Shown in pieces: positions 34,641 to 43,232 of a stretch of 64,000 nucleotides of DNA (position 1 is its first letter; each line of letters opens with the position of its first letter). The stretch comes from DASQPA01 sp963756455. GTDB lineage: Bacteria; Acidobacteriota; Thermoanaerobaculia; Multivoradales; UBA5704. Where the stretch lies: NCBI GenBank assembly GCA_963756455.1, contig CAVWNC010000001.1, forward strand, positions 1,550,001-1,614,000, read 5' to 3'. Under the pieces are notes generated by a model. That model saw nothing but the letters and a program-made list of their open reading frames with translations, did no database searches and was not told the DNA's origin. The position numbers and the translations under genes are program-made.

Positions 34641-37600
34641 ATGACCACCATCCGGGACATCATCCAACGGGACATCGCGGTCAAGATCGAAGGGGTCGTC
34701 AAGGTCTTCGACCCGGCTACCCTCGCGACCGAGATCCGGGAGTACATCGTCACCGACAAGATCGAGAGCGAGCTCAAACGCGTTTTCGATACGTTCACCC
34801 ATACGAGCGACACCCTCCGCAGGGGCGGGCCGGCGCGCGATGTGATGGGGATCTGGATCTCGGGCTTTTTCGGCTCGGGCAAGTCTCACTTTGCCAAGGT
34901 TCTCGGGCACCTGCTACAGAACACTCTGCTCGATGAAGGCTTGGGCGAGAGGGCCATTGATGCCTTCGTGAAGCATCTGTCCGACAGCCAGCGCGGCAAG
35001 GACATTCGGCTGCGGCTCGCCGAGGTCAGGCTGAACACGGAGATCCGTACGATCGCCTTCGAGATCAAGAGTCGCCAGTCGCTCACTAATGCGAGCTCGG
35101 TCGGCGAGATCCTTCTCTCCGAGCTTTACCGGCACACCGGACTCTCCGAGAACTTCGTCGTGGCCCGCCTCGAGCGCCGTATGGAGAAACGCGGGCTGTT
35201 GGCCGGTCTGATTGCCGAGTATGAAAGGTCTTTCGATGCTCCCTGGGCAGGTGCCGAGGGCCGGGATGATCTGATGACGGTCCGCCGTCGCCTCTCCAAG
35301 ATCTTGCCCAAGGTCGCGCCGGAGGAATATCCGGACGAGCGTACCGCGAAACAGGCTCTCGATGATCTTTTCCGCAATGAGCGCCTCACCGCCGAGGGCG
35401 TCGCCGACGAGCTGGTGGCCTGGGTGGATACGCAAAAGACGTCGGGCGGCAAGGTGGCACATCTAGTGTTTGTGGTCGATGAGATGGGGACATTCATCGG
35501 CGATTCCAACGAACGGATCAGCGAGCTCAACAGCTTGGCCGAGATGATCGGCAACAAGGGGAAGGGCAAAGTCTGGTTGATCACGACGAGTCAACAGGAC
35601 TTGGAAAAGGTGGTTGACCGCACGAACTTTCAGCCGGCTCTCGTCGGCCGCCTGAACGCCCGTTTCGAGCTCAAGCCCCACCTGATCTCGGACGAGATCG
35701 GCAAGGTGGTCTCGGAAAGGATTCTCAAGAAGAAGCCCTCCGAAGAAGAGCCCCTTCGCCGGCTCTACCGTGAGAACGAAGGGCCGATCGCCCAACTGGC
35801 GGACTTGAAGTCGAGTCGTCGCCTGGGGCTTCTCGACGAGCGTACCTTTATCGATGCCTATCCCTTCCTGCCCCACCAGATCGTTCTGGCCCAGGAGATC
35901 TTCGAGCACCTTGCCGGCTTCCGCCTCTCCGGCGGTGTCCGCTCCATGATCTCCGTCGTCATGGAGGTTCTTCAGGAGGTCGCGGGTCGTGAGCTTGGTC
36001 TGCTCGTGAGCTTCGATCAAATCTTCGATGCTGTCGAGAACGACCTGCTGTCGCAGGAATTTCTTGGTGCCTCCGGAGTCCGCGCGATCCACGAGTCCGA
36101 TCAGCGCGTCCAGGAGTTGGTGATTCCCCCCTCGCGCGTTCTCAAGGTTCTCTGGCTGCTCCAGCACGTGCCCTGGATTCCGCGGGTATCAGAGACTCTT
36201 GCCAAGCTCCTGGCGCCCTCGATCTCCACCGGAATTCCGGGTCTGCGTAGCAGTGTCGAGACGACCCTCGACGCGTTGCGGGAGGCCGGGTATGTCTCCC
36301 GGGACGAGGCGACGACCGAATGGAGGTTTCTCGACGAGCGGGAGCGGACGATCGAGCAAGTTATTCAGGAGATGGTCCGGCCGGGAGGTCCCCGCTCGAT
36401 CAGTCTGGCTGCCATGCGCCGGACGTCGCAACAGATGTGCAAGGACGAGCTGATCACCCGCAAGCGGCTGGGAAACTTCGCAGTGAGCTATGGGGTGAGC
36501 AAGGTCCCGTTCTTCTACGGAGTCCGCCTCGATGGCGAGGCGATCGAGACCGGACCCGAGATCGAGGTGCATTTCCTCTCCCCGCTTGCACCGGGGCACC
36601 AACAGGAGACGGAGGGAATCCGCCAAAAGAATCAGGCGGCCGGACTCAAGGGGCGCGTTCTCTGGTGGGTGGCGTCCGTGTCGGAGACGCTGGATGGGCG
36701 CCTCAAGCGCTACGAGGCGTTGGTCAAGGTAACCAACGACAAGCGCTTCGTGGAGGATGTGTCGAATGACGGCGACAAGGCTCTCAGTGAAAAGCGGCGG
36801 GAGCGTGATGATCTCCGGGGTGTTCTCCTCCGGGATCTGGAAACCGCCTTTCTCAAGGGAACGCTGTTCTATGGCGGCCGTGAGATCGGGATCCTGGACG
36901 CTGGAGAACTGAGGGAGGTTCTCACCGGACCGGTGACGGATCTCATCCAGAAGGCTTATCCTCGGTTCCCGATCGCCGATCGACCGATCGACTTCGGACG
37001 CCAACTCAAGGGTCTCCTTAATCCGGCGTCCTCCGCTTTGCACGCCGTGGCGCCGGATCTCGATCTCTTCGATACACAAGCCAGTCTGGGGCGCGATACC
37101 CCCCTCGTCTCGACCGTGCTCGAAGTGCTCCGAGATCTTGAAGACGAAGGCATCGAGGCTACCGGGGCGCTTCTCTTGGAAGCCCGTGACCGCAAGGGAT
37201 TCCAAGGGTTCAGTCGCGCCCCCTTCGGATGGCCGGATGAGCTCGTCCGGTTGATTCTGGCCGCCTGCCTGCGGGCTGGCGCCATTTATATCGAGCAACC
37301 GTCTGCCGCCGGTCCGGTGCGCCTCTACGACTATCGCGGAAGCGACGATGCGTTTGCCAAGATCAACACGTTCCGCAAGCTCGTGTTTCACGTTGCGGAG
37401 ACTGCGCTCTCAGTCGACCAGATCAAGCAGGCCAGCCGGGTGCTGATCGCGCTCGGCGTCAAGGGCGTCCCGGAGTCCGGCACGGCTCTCGCCGCCGCCG
37501 CCCGCGAGCTTGGCCTCCGGCTCAGGGGTGGGCTCGACGAGGCTCGGTTGCGCCAGCAGCAGGGATTGCCGATTCCGGATGACGTGCTCGGCGCGGAGAG

Positions 37601-38381
37601 CGCGCTCTCCGAGGTGGTGACCGTCAAGGACCCCACCCGGGCCGTGTTGACTTTTCTCGCGGAACAGGACCGATGGCGGGCTCTCCATCACGGGATCGAG
37701 GCGCTCCATACCTTCCTAGATGCCAACCGGCATCTCGACTTCGAGGCCTCCCGACGCCTGGAGGAGCTGGCCGCAACGCATCCGGTTCCAGACTCCCACC
37801 TGAGAGCCGGCGAGCTCGCGCAGGCACGGCGGGACATGGCGACCCTGATCGCCAACGGTGAGGTCCTTTCGCGTTGGCCAGAATACCGCTCGGCCTTCGA
37901 GCGGGCTGTTGAGGTCTACCGCGCTGCCTATCTCGAGGCTTACGATGCGATCCGCTCCGCCGCCGAGGGCATCGAGGCCGCCCTACGAACCGGTGCCGCC
38001 TACCTCGGAGCGCCTGCGGACCGACGAGAGGCTGTCATGGCGGAGGTATTCGGAGCAGGGCGACCTTGCCACTACCTTCCTCTAACTCTGCCCACGGTGC
38101 GCTCTCTCCTGGAGGCGGCAGGACGCAGGAGCCTCTCTTCGCTGGCCGAGTCCGTGGTCGCTCTGCCGGGCTACCGGGCGAAGGTCGAGGCCGCGCTCCG
38201 CGAGCTGAGCGCCCCCCCTCCAGCGCCGAGCGAGAAGGTTTATGAGTGGCATCCGTCGCCTCTTCTGGGCCGGCGCTTCCGTACGGAGCCCGAAGTAGAT
38301 CAGGCGCTGGAGGAGATCTCCGATGAGCTGAAGGAGATCAAGAAGCGGATCCGCGACGGCTTCACGGTGGTGGTGAAGTAG
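34641..38381 (+). CDS. brxC: BREX ATPase BrxC
   Basis: An intact 1,246-residue P-loop ATPase of normal BrxC length. It starts MTTIRDIIQRDIAVKIEGVV and has Walker A GFFGSGKSHFAKVLGHLL near residue 73 and a Walker B-like LVFVVDEMGTFIG near residue 276, then WLITTSQQDLE. BrxC/PglY proteins assemble with PglX, BrxB and PglZ on DNA for host methylation and phage exclusion. Base composition is like the flanking GC-rich DNA. It ends 3 bp before pglX. Confidence 0.93.
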   Translation: MTTIRDIIQRDIAVKIEGVVKVFDPATLATEIREYIVTDKIESELKRVFDTFTHTSDTLRRGGPARDVMGIWISGFFGSGKSHFAKVLGHLLQNTLLDEGLGERAIDAFVKHLSDSQRGKDIRLRLAEVRLNTEIRTIAFEIKSRQSLTNASSVGEILLSELYRHTGLSENFVVARLERRMEKRGLLAGLIAEYERSFDAPWAGAEGRDDLMTVRRRLSKILPKVAPEEYPDERTAKQALDDLFRNERLTAEGVADELVAWVDTQKTSGGKVAHLVFVVDEMGTFIGDSNERISELNSLAEMIGNKGKGKVWLITTSQQDLEKVVDRTNFQPALVGRLNARFELKPHLISDEIGKVVSERILKKKPSEEEPLRRLYRENEGPIAQLADLKSSRRLGLLDERTFIDAYPFLPHQIVLAQEIFEHLAGFRLSGGVRSMISVVMEVLQEVAGRELGLLVSFDQIFDAVENDLLSQEFLGASGVRAIHESDQRVQELVIPPSRVLKVLWLLQHVPWIPRVSETLAKLLAPSISTGIPGLRSSVETTLDALREAGYVSRDEATTEWRFLDERERTIEQVIQEMVRPGGPRSISLAAMRRTSQQMCKDELITRKRLGNFAVSYGVSKVPFFYGVRLDGEAIETGPEIEVHFLSPLAPGHQQETEGIRQKNQAAGLKGRVLWWVASVSETLDGRLKRYEALVKVTNDKRFVEDVSNDGDKALSEKRRERDDLRGVLLRDLETAFLKGTLFYGGREIGILDAGELREVLTGPVTDLIQKAYPRFPIADRPIDFGRQLKGLLNPASSALHAVAPDLDLFDTQASLGRDTPLVSTVLEVLRDLEDEGIEATGALLLEARDRKGFQGFSRAPFGWPDELVRLILAACLRAGAIYIEQPSAAGPVRLYDYRGSDDAFAKINTFRKLVFHVAETALSVDQIKQASRVLIALGVKGVPESGTALAAAARELGLRLRGGLDEARLRQQQGLPIPDDVLGAESALSEVVTVKDPTRAVLTFLAEQDRWRALHHGIEALHTFLDANRHLDFEASRRLEELAATHPVPDSHLRAGELAQARRDMATLIANGEVLSRWPEYRSAFERAVEVYRAAYLEAYDAIRSAAEGIEAALRTGAAYLGAPADRREAVMAEVFGAGRPCHYLPLTLPTVRSLLEAAGRRSLSSLAESVVALPGYRAKVEAALRELSAPPPAPSEKVYEWHPSPLLGRRFRTEPEVDQALEEISDELKEIKKRIRDGFTVVVK

Positions 38382-38384
38382 GCC

Positions 38385-40481
38385 ATGACTTCGAGCCCGG
38401 GCAGCGGTGCCCTCCGGCAGGCGCTTTCGGAACAGCACAAGGACAAGACCAAATCCTGGGTTCCCAAGGTCCGCCGGCTGCTGGAGAAAGACTTCGCGAG
38501 TCAGCTCGACCGGCTCGGGCTGAAACCGAACGGGCTGCACGCTGCAGTCGACGCTATGAGCTTGCCGGTGGAGGATCTTCTCACGCGGCAGCGGCTCGAA
38601 GCGCTGTTACGCCGTGAGACTCTCGCCGAAGGTTCGGCCGAGCGCGGCTTCGCCACCGTCCATCACGAGCTCGCCTACACTCTGCTCAATCGTCTCGTCG
38701 GCCTCAAAGCGATGGAGGCTCGAGGACTTCTCTACCTACCCCCACCGGGCGATCTTGAGGGGACCGCGGAACCGACGGAGGTGCTCACACCGATCCCCGG
38801 GCAGACCTTCTCCCGGTACATTCGTGATGTCCGCGCCGTCGGTGGGAGCCGGTACAAGTATCAGGAAGATGCAGATGAGGCCCTGCTCCGCGATACGCTC
38901 ACCGCGGCCTTTCGCTTCATCACCCGTGAGATCGGGGTGCTCTTCGATCCGGCCCACGAGTACTCCTGCCTGTGGCCGACGCACCCCGCTCTGGTCGAGG
39001 TCATCCGCTCGATCAACGAAGATCTTCCTGCGGAGGCATATCGAGCCCAGGATTTTGTCGGTTGGGTCTATCAGTTCTTCCGCCAGCATGAGAACGACGA
39101 GCTGCGCAGAGACAACAAAGGAACTCCACAGACCTCCTACGAGCTTGGGGTGATGAATCAGTTCTACACCCCCGGGTGGGTGGTCAAGGCCCTGGTCGAC
39201 AATACGCTCGGCCGTCTCTGGTTGCAGATGCACCCGGATTCTGCGCTCGCGCCGCAAGGCCCTCCGCCGCTGCCGGACGACCGTTTCTCCGATGAGCCAA
39301 TGGCGGACTATCTGGTGCCGCGAACGGGGGAGAAGATCCGTTTTCAGAGGCTGTCCGAGATGGGAGAGGTCGAGGCGTTCAAGCGCGTCCGAGATATTAC
39401 GCTTCTGGATCCAGCCTGCGGCACGATGCATTTCGGCCAGTATGCGTTCGGACTCTTTCGCCGGATGTATGAGGACGAAATTGAGCACGCTGGAGAGCCC
39501 GGCTGGCCTGCCGAACCCTCGGTCCACGATCGGGGGGAGATTCCTGCCGCCATCCTGGGAAATAACCTTTTCGGAATCGACATCGATCCCCGCGCGATTC
39601 AGATCGCCGCTCTTTCTCTATTCCTCACGGCCAAAGAGGCTGCGGTTGCCCGAGGAGATTCTCCTCTCAGTGTCCGCATCCGCCGGACCAACCTGGTCGT
39701 CGCGAATGCGGTCAATCTTGGTCGCGACGAGCTGCGCAAGCTGGTGGATCACGTCGGCAAGCGGCTCGGCTCGCTGGATCTTCGCGAGCAGCTTTTCACT
39801 ACCATATGGTCGAATCTTGAGAATGTCGGAGAGCTGGGAAGCCTGGTCCAAGTCCGCGAGGGTGTCAAACAGGTTCTCGATAGGTGGGTCGCAACTAGGG
39901 CGAGAGAAAAAGGTATCACCAGGATTGTTTTCTCTCCAGAAAAGCAGGCAGCGTTCGAGTTTATGGAGGAAATGGCGCGGAGTCGAGCGTTGCAGTTAGA
40001 GCTTGAGCACCAGGTGCTCGAAGAAGAGGCGCGGGTCCTCCAACAGGAACTGCTCACAGCTTTAGAGACTGCTGCTGCTGAAGCCGGCGGAGATCCTGCC
40101 GACCGCCTCTTTGCCGAAGATACTGCCCGGGGATTGAAGCTCTTGCAGGCCCTCTCACGCTCCTATGATGTTGTGGTGATGAATCCACCTTACGGCTCCT
40201 TCGTTCCAAACGTAAAGGACTTTGTCAGTGCCTACTATCCCCTCACTTCCAGTGATCTCTACTCGGCGTTCATCGAACGCGCCACTCAGTTGGCGGAGCC
40301 AGAGGGCTATGTCGGTGCCCTTGTTTCCTCGACATTCATCACAAACAGGAGCCACGAAAAACTTCGGACTGAGATCCTGTTAAAGAAGAACCCTCTAATT
40401 GTCCTCCTTGATCTCGGAGAGGGGATTCTGGAAGCGACTGTCAAGACGGCAGCACTTGTCTTGAAGGGGCAAGCATTGTGA
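38385..40481 (+). CDS. pglX: BREX methyltransferase PglX, N-terminal half
   Basis: Encodes 698 residues with the catalytic part of PglX: motif I LLDPACGTMHFGQYAF, the LGNNLFGIDIDPRAIQIAAL block and motif IV VVMNPPYGSFVPN. It ends at LEATVKTAALVLKGQAL, exactly where a full PglX would go on into its target-recognition half. PglX adds N6-methyladenine to a non-palindromic site to mark self DNA. The stop TGA overlaps the GTG start of the Fic gene, which argues for an evolved arrangement rather than random damage. From about 39.9 kb the sequence becomes AT-richer. Confidence 0.92.
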   Translation: MTSSPGSGALRQALSEQHKDKTKSWVPKVRRLLEKDFASQLDRLGLKPNGLHAAVDAMSLPVEDLLTRQRLEALLRRETLAEGSAERGFATVHHELAYTLLNRLVGLKAMEARGLLYLPPPGDLEGTAEPTEVLTPIPGQTFSRYIRDVRAVGGSRYKYQEDADEALLRDTLTAAFRFITREIGVLFDPAHEYSCLWPTHPALVEVIRSINEDLPAEAYRAQDFVGWVYQFFRQHENDELRRDNKGTPQTSYELGVMNQFYTPGWVVKALVDNTLGRLWLQMHPDSALAPQGPPPLPDDRFSDEPMADYLVPRTGEKIRFQRLSEMGEVEAFKRVRDITLLDPACGTMHFGQYAFGLFRRMYEDEIEHAGEPGWPAEPSVHDRGEIPAAILGNNLFGIDIDPRAIQIAALSLFLTAKEAAVARGDSPLSVRIRRTNLVVANAVNLGRDELRKLVDHVGKRLGSLDLREQLFTTIWSNLENVGELGSLVQVREGVKQVLDRWVATRAREKGITRIVFSPEKQAAFEFMEEMARSRALQLELEHQVLEEEARVLQQELLTALETAAAEAGGDPADRLFAEDTARGLKLLQALSRSYDVVVMNPPYGSFVPNVKDFVSAYYPLTSSDLYSAFIERATQLAEPEGYVGALVSSTFITNRSHEKLRTEILLKKNPLIVLLDLGEGILEATVKTAALVLKGQAL

Positions 40482-41353
40482 GAAATATCTTCTGGCGCTG
40501 GGAGGAGAAAGACTTTGGCTTTCGATTTCGGAGCGGCAAGGGACGTAATACGGCTGAGTACTATCAAGCACGGAGGCCTGAAGAGTTCTATGTCGTGCCG
40601 ACTGGACAAAGGAAATTTAGGGCTGAGCGAGTAGAAGAACTCACTCGGCTGGCCGACGCACCCTCAGCGCCGCGAACTGTGCCTAATCCATGGTTAAACT
40701 ATCACCAAGATTGGGACTGGATTGTGAGTGACGACTCTATCTGTCTTAACTATGCCGGGTGCCTCGACAAGGAAGAGATTTACCGACGTGAGGATGAAGG
40801 GGTCCAGCGCGCTATGGAGTTGGTGACGAGTTGGGTCGAATTGTCGACGCCCGTTCTTCTCAGTATAAAACTCATATGCCAAATCCATATCGAGCTGATG
40901 GGCGTGATTTATCCCTTCGCGGGTAAGTGGCGGACAGTGGATCTGCATAAGGGGGCTGGTCCTGTAAAATGGCCTCTCCCTCCGACCGGAATCCAGCCGT
41001 TGATGGATGTGCTTGAGAGAGACGTACTCTCACGTTCGCCGGTGATTTCCAGCGATGATGCCGAGATCTTCGCGTATGTCAGCGAGGTGATGAACGAACT
41101 CCTCGCTGTTCATCCTTTCCGGGAGGGTAACGGGCGGACGGCCTTTATTCTTGGCAACCTTATCCTCATGCAGAACGACATGCTTCCGTTATCCGTCTAC
41201 GAAAGGCGATCTGACGAAGAGCGCTACTATCAAGCGTGCGAAGCAGGCCGCATCTACAGAAATTACCGCCCTCTTTCGGAACTCCTTGCTGAGTGGGAAG
41301 ACCGTGCGACTCTTCGCTGGGAACAGAGCCATGGCCAAGAAGCGCCGATTTAA
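40478..41353 (+). CDS. Fic-domain protein inserted between the two PglX halves
   Basis: A 291-residue protein from GTG 40478. The first 65 residues (FWRWEEKDFGFRFRSGKG...) are unknown; the rest is a Fic domain with LMGVIYPFAGKWRTVDLHKG, a beta-flap-like TGIQPLMDVLE and the active motif HPFREGNGRTAF. Fic enzymes usually transfer AMP to target hydroxyls; the motif's final Arg is Phe here, so activity or substrate may differ. It overlaps pglX-N by GTGA and the second PglX half by 23 bp. GC content is near 52%, lower than brxC. Confidence 0.88.
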   Translation: MRNIFWRWEEKDFGFRFRSGKGRNTAEYYQARRPEEFYVVPTGQRKFRAERVEELTRLADAPSAPRTVPNPWLNYHQDWDWIVSDDSICLNYAGCLDKEEIYRREDEGVQRAMELVTSWVELSTPVLLSIKLICQIHIELMGVIYPFAGKWRTVDLHKGAGPVKWPLPPTGIQPLMDVLERDVLSRSPVISSDDAEIFAYVSEVMNELLAVHPFREGNGRTAFILGNLILMQNDMLPLSVYERRSDEERYYQACEAGRIYRNYRPLSELLAEWEDRATLRWEQSHGQEAPI

Positions 41354-43232
41354 TCTGCGAGCCATCTTGTCCGACCCCGACCTTCGCCGAGAGTTGATGG
41401 TTCCAACGCTCCAGGCGACTCAAGCTCGGGAAGGCATTGACACCACTCGTGAGCAAGCCGAACGCGCGTATTATGTGGTAACCGAGGGTGAACGTGTCGC
41501 GTTCTTCGACCTTCAGCAGTTTGCGAGCGGGAAGGGTGAGGCGGAGCGGCGTGAAAAAATTTTCATCCTAGCCTTAAGTAGTTCAGTTGGTAAAGTGAGG
41601 TTCGACGCGACACGCCGTGATTTTGGCACTATTATCGGCTCGCCGCTAGCCTATAGGGACGTAGGTCTTGCAGCGCACATCTTTCGTGATAATCCCTCAC
41701 TGGAGCCGGTGCTGGGCCGTGCCCGACGTGGAGCATACACAGGGGACGATTCGAGGTATGTTCGGGAGTGGTGGGAGCCTGGGACTGTGCTATCGCCGAG
41801 CGGGTTCACTTGGGAGCGCTTCGCCAAGGGCGGGGAGTTCTGTCGATTCTATTCTGATGTTGATCTAGTCGTTCATTGGGATCCAAGCCGAAGGACGTTC
41901 GCTGCTTTCTACGGCCGAAAGGGGCGAGAAGTTGAACGCCCGGAGTCCCTTGACGACTTCTTCAAGCCTGGGCTGACTTGGCCACGCCGGACTCAGAGAG
42001 GATTCAATGTGCGCGTTCTACCTGCAGGCTGCATATTCTCGGATAAAGGTCCAACAATCTTTCCGAGGGAGGAAGGTCAACAATTTTATCTTTTGGGCCT
42101 TACTAACTCGGAGCTAGCAGAATATCTCTTGAGGACACTTATATCTTATGGGTCTTGGGAAGTCGGTGCGATCAAAAGACTTCCGATTCCCAAGGCTGGC
42201 GAGCTAGAGCGAGAGGGAATATCATATCGTGCGGAGGCGATATATTCCGCTAAGGCCTCTTGGGACGAAGGGAATGAAACTTCGACGAGATTTGAAAAGC
42301 CATGGATCCTCCGACCCAGCTCGGGTCCGACAGCAACAGTGTCCGTGCTTTTAGATGCGCTCTCGATTTATGAGGCTGTGGAAGAGAAGAGAATCCAAAA
42401 ATATTACTCCGAACTAAACGAGGAAATCTACCAGCTCTACGGAATTCCAGATGCCAGCCGCACCATCATCAAGGACTCGCTGGGTGAACGTCCTCCAGAG
42501 GTTCTCTGGCCACAAATGGAAGGCCAGGGCGCCGAACGGAAGCGGCTAGAGCATGTCTTCCGCCTCCTCTCCTACGCTGTCAAGCGCGTGGTCGAGGCCG
42601 ACGAGGACGGAGTCGTCCCGTTCGGCTCTATTGTCGGCGAGCCGAGCCTACTCGAGCGAGTGCAGGAGGATCTCCACTCATTTTTCCCGGAACGGGACAT
42701 TGGTCAAGTTGAGACGGAGATCGTCAACGAGTTGAACAGGGCCGTCAAAGGCTATCGAAGGACGCGGAGTCTCGCCGAATGGTTGGAGAACGCGTTTTTT
42801 GAGTATCACAACTCTCTATATAAGAATCGTCCGATCTTTTGGCACATCGCATCGAGCCAGGGAACTACCTCCTTCGCCTTCGGAGCCCTCATCCACTACC
42901 ACAAGTTTGACCGAGCCCGAATGGCTAAGCTGCGCTCCCAATATCTGCGAGAAGCGATCGAGACTTTCCGGCGAGAGGCGGCCCGGGCCGACAGAGACGG
43001 ACGGACAGACGATCGCATCGAATTGCAGGCCCGGCTTGAGGAAGTCCAGGAGCTCGACCGACGTCTCCAACAGGTGCAGGAAGGCAACGGCGACTTCGGC
43101 ATCAAGATTCCGTGGAAAACTCCCGAAGAGCACCCGGTGGGATGGGATCCGGATCTCGACGACGGCGTCAAAGTGAATATCGAGCCTCTTCAGAAGGCCG
43201 GCGTCCTCCGTATCGCGAAGGTAGGCGGATGA
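41331..43232 (+). CDS. pglX: PglX C-terminal (target recognition) half with a new N-terminal extension
   Basis: Encodes 633 residues from ATG 41331 inside the Fic gene end. Residues 1-75 (MAKKRRFNLRAILSDPDL, AREGIDTTREQAERAYYVV) do not look like PglX and may be an antitoxin-like segment that travels with Fic. From about residue 90 it is PglX: GSPLAYRDVGLAAHIFRDNP, DSRYVREWWEPGT, LLGLTNSELAEYLLRTL and the helical tail. With the N-terminal half this gives a full-length PglX in two chains, much as type I systems separate M and S subunits. Its TGA overlaps the pglZ start (ATGA). Confidence 0.88.
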   Translation: MAKKRRFNLRAILSDPDLRRELMVPTLQATQAREGIDTTREQAERAYYVVTEGERVAFFDLQQFASGKGEAERREKIFILALSSSVGKVRFDATRRDFGTIIGSPLAYRDVGLAAHIFRDNPSLEPVLGRARRGAYTGDDSRYVREWWEPGTVLSPSGFTWERFAKGGEFCRFYSDVDLVVHWDPSRRTFAAFYGRKGREVERPESLDDFFKPGLTWPRRTQRGFNVRVLPAGCIFSDKGPTIFPREEGQQFYLLGLTNSELAEYLLRTLISYGSWEVGAIKRLPIPKAGELEREGISYRAEAIYSAKASWDEGNETSTRFEKPWILRPSSGPTATVSVLLDALSIYEAVEEKRIQKYYSELNEEIYQLYGIPDASRTIIKDSLGERPPEVLWPQMEGQGAERKRLEHVFRLLSYAVKRVVEADEDGVVPFGSIVGEPSLLERVQEDLHSFFPERDIGQVETEIVNELNRAVKGYRRTRSLAEWLENAFFEYHNSLYKNRPIFWHIASSQGTTSFAFGALIHYHKFDRARMAKLRSQYLREAIETFRREAARADRDGRTDDRIELQARLEEVQELDRRLQQVQEGNGDFGIKIPWKTPEEHPVGWDPDLDDGVKVNIEPLQKAGVLRIAKVGG

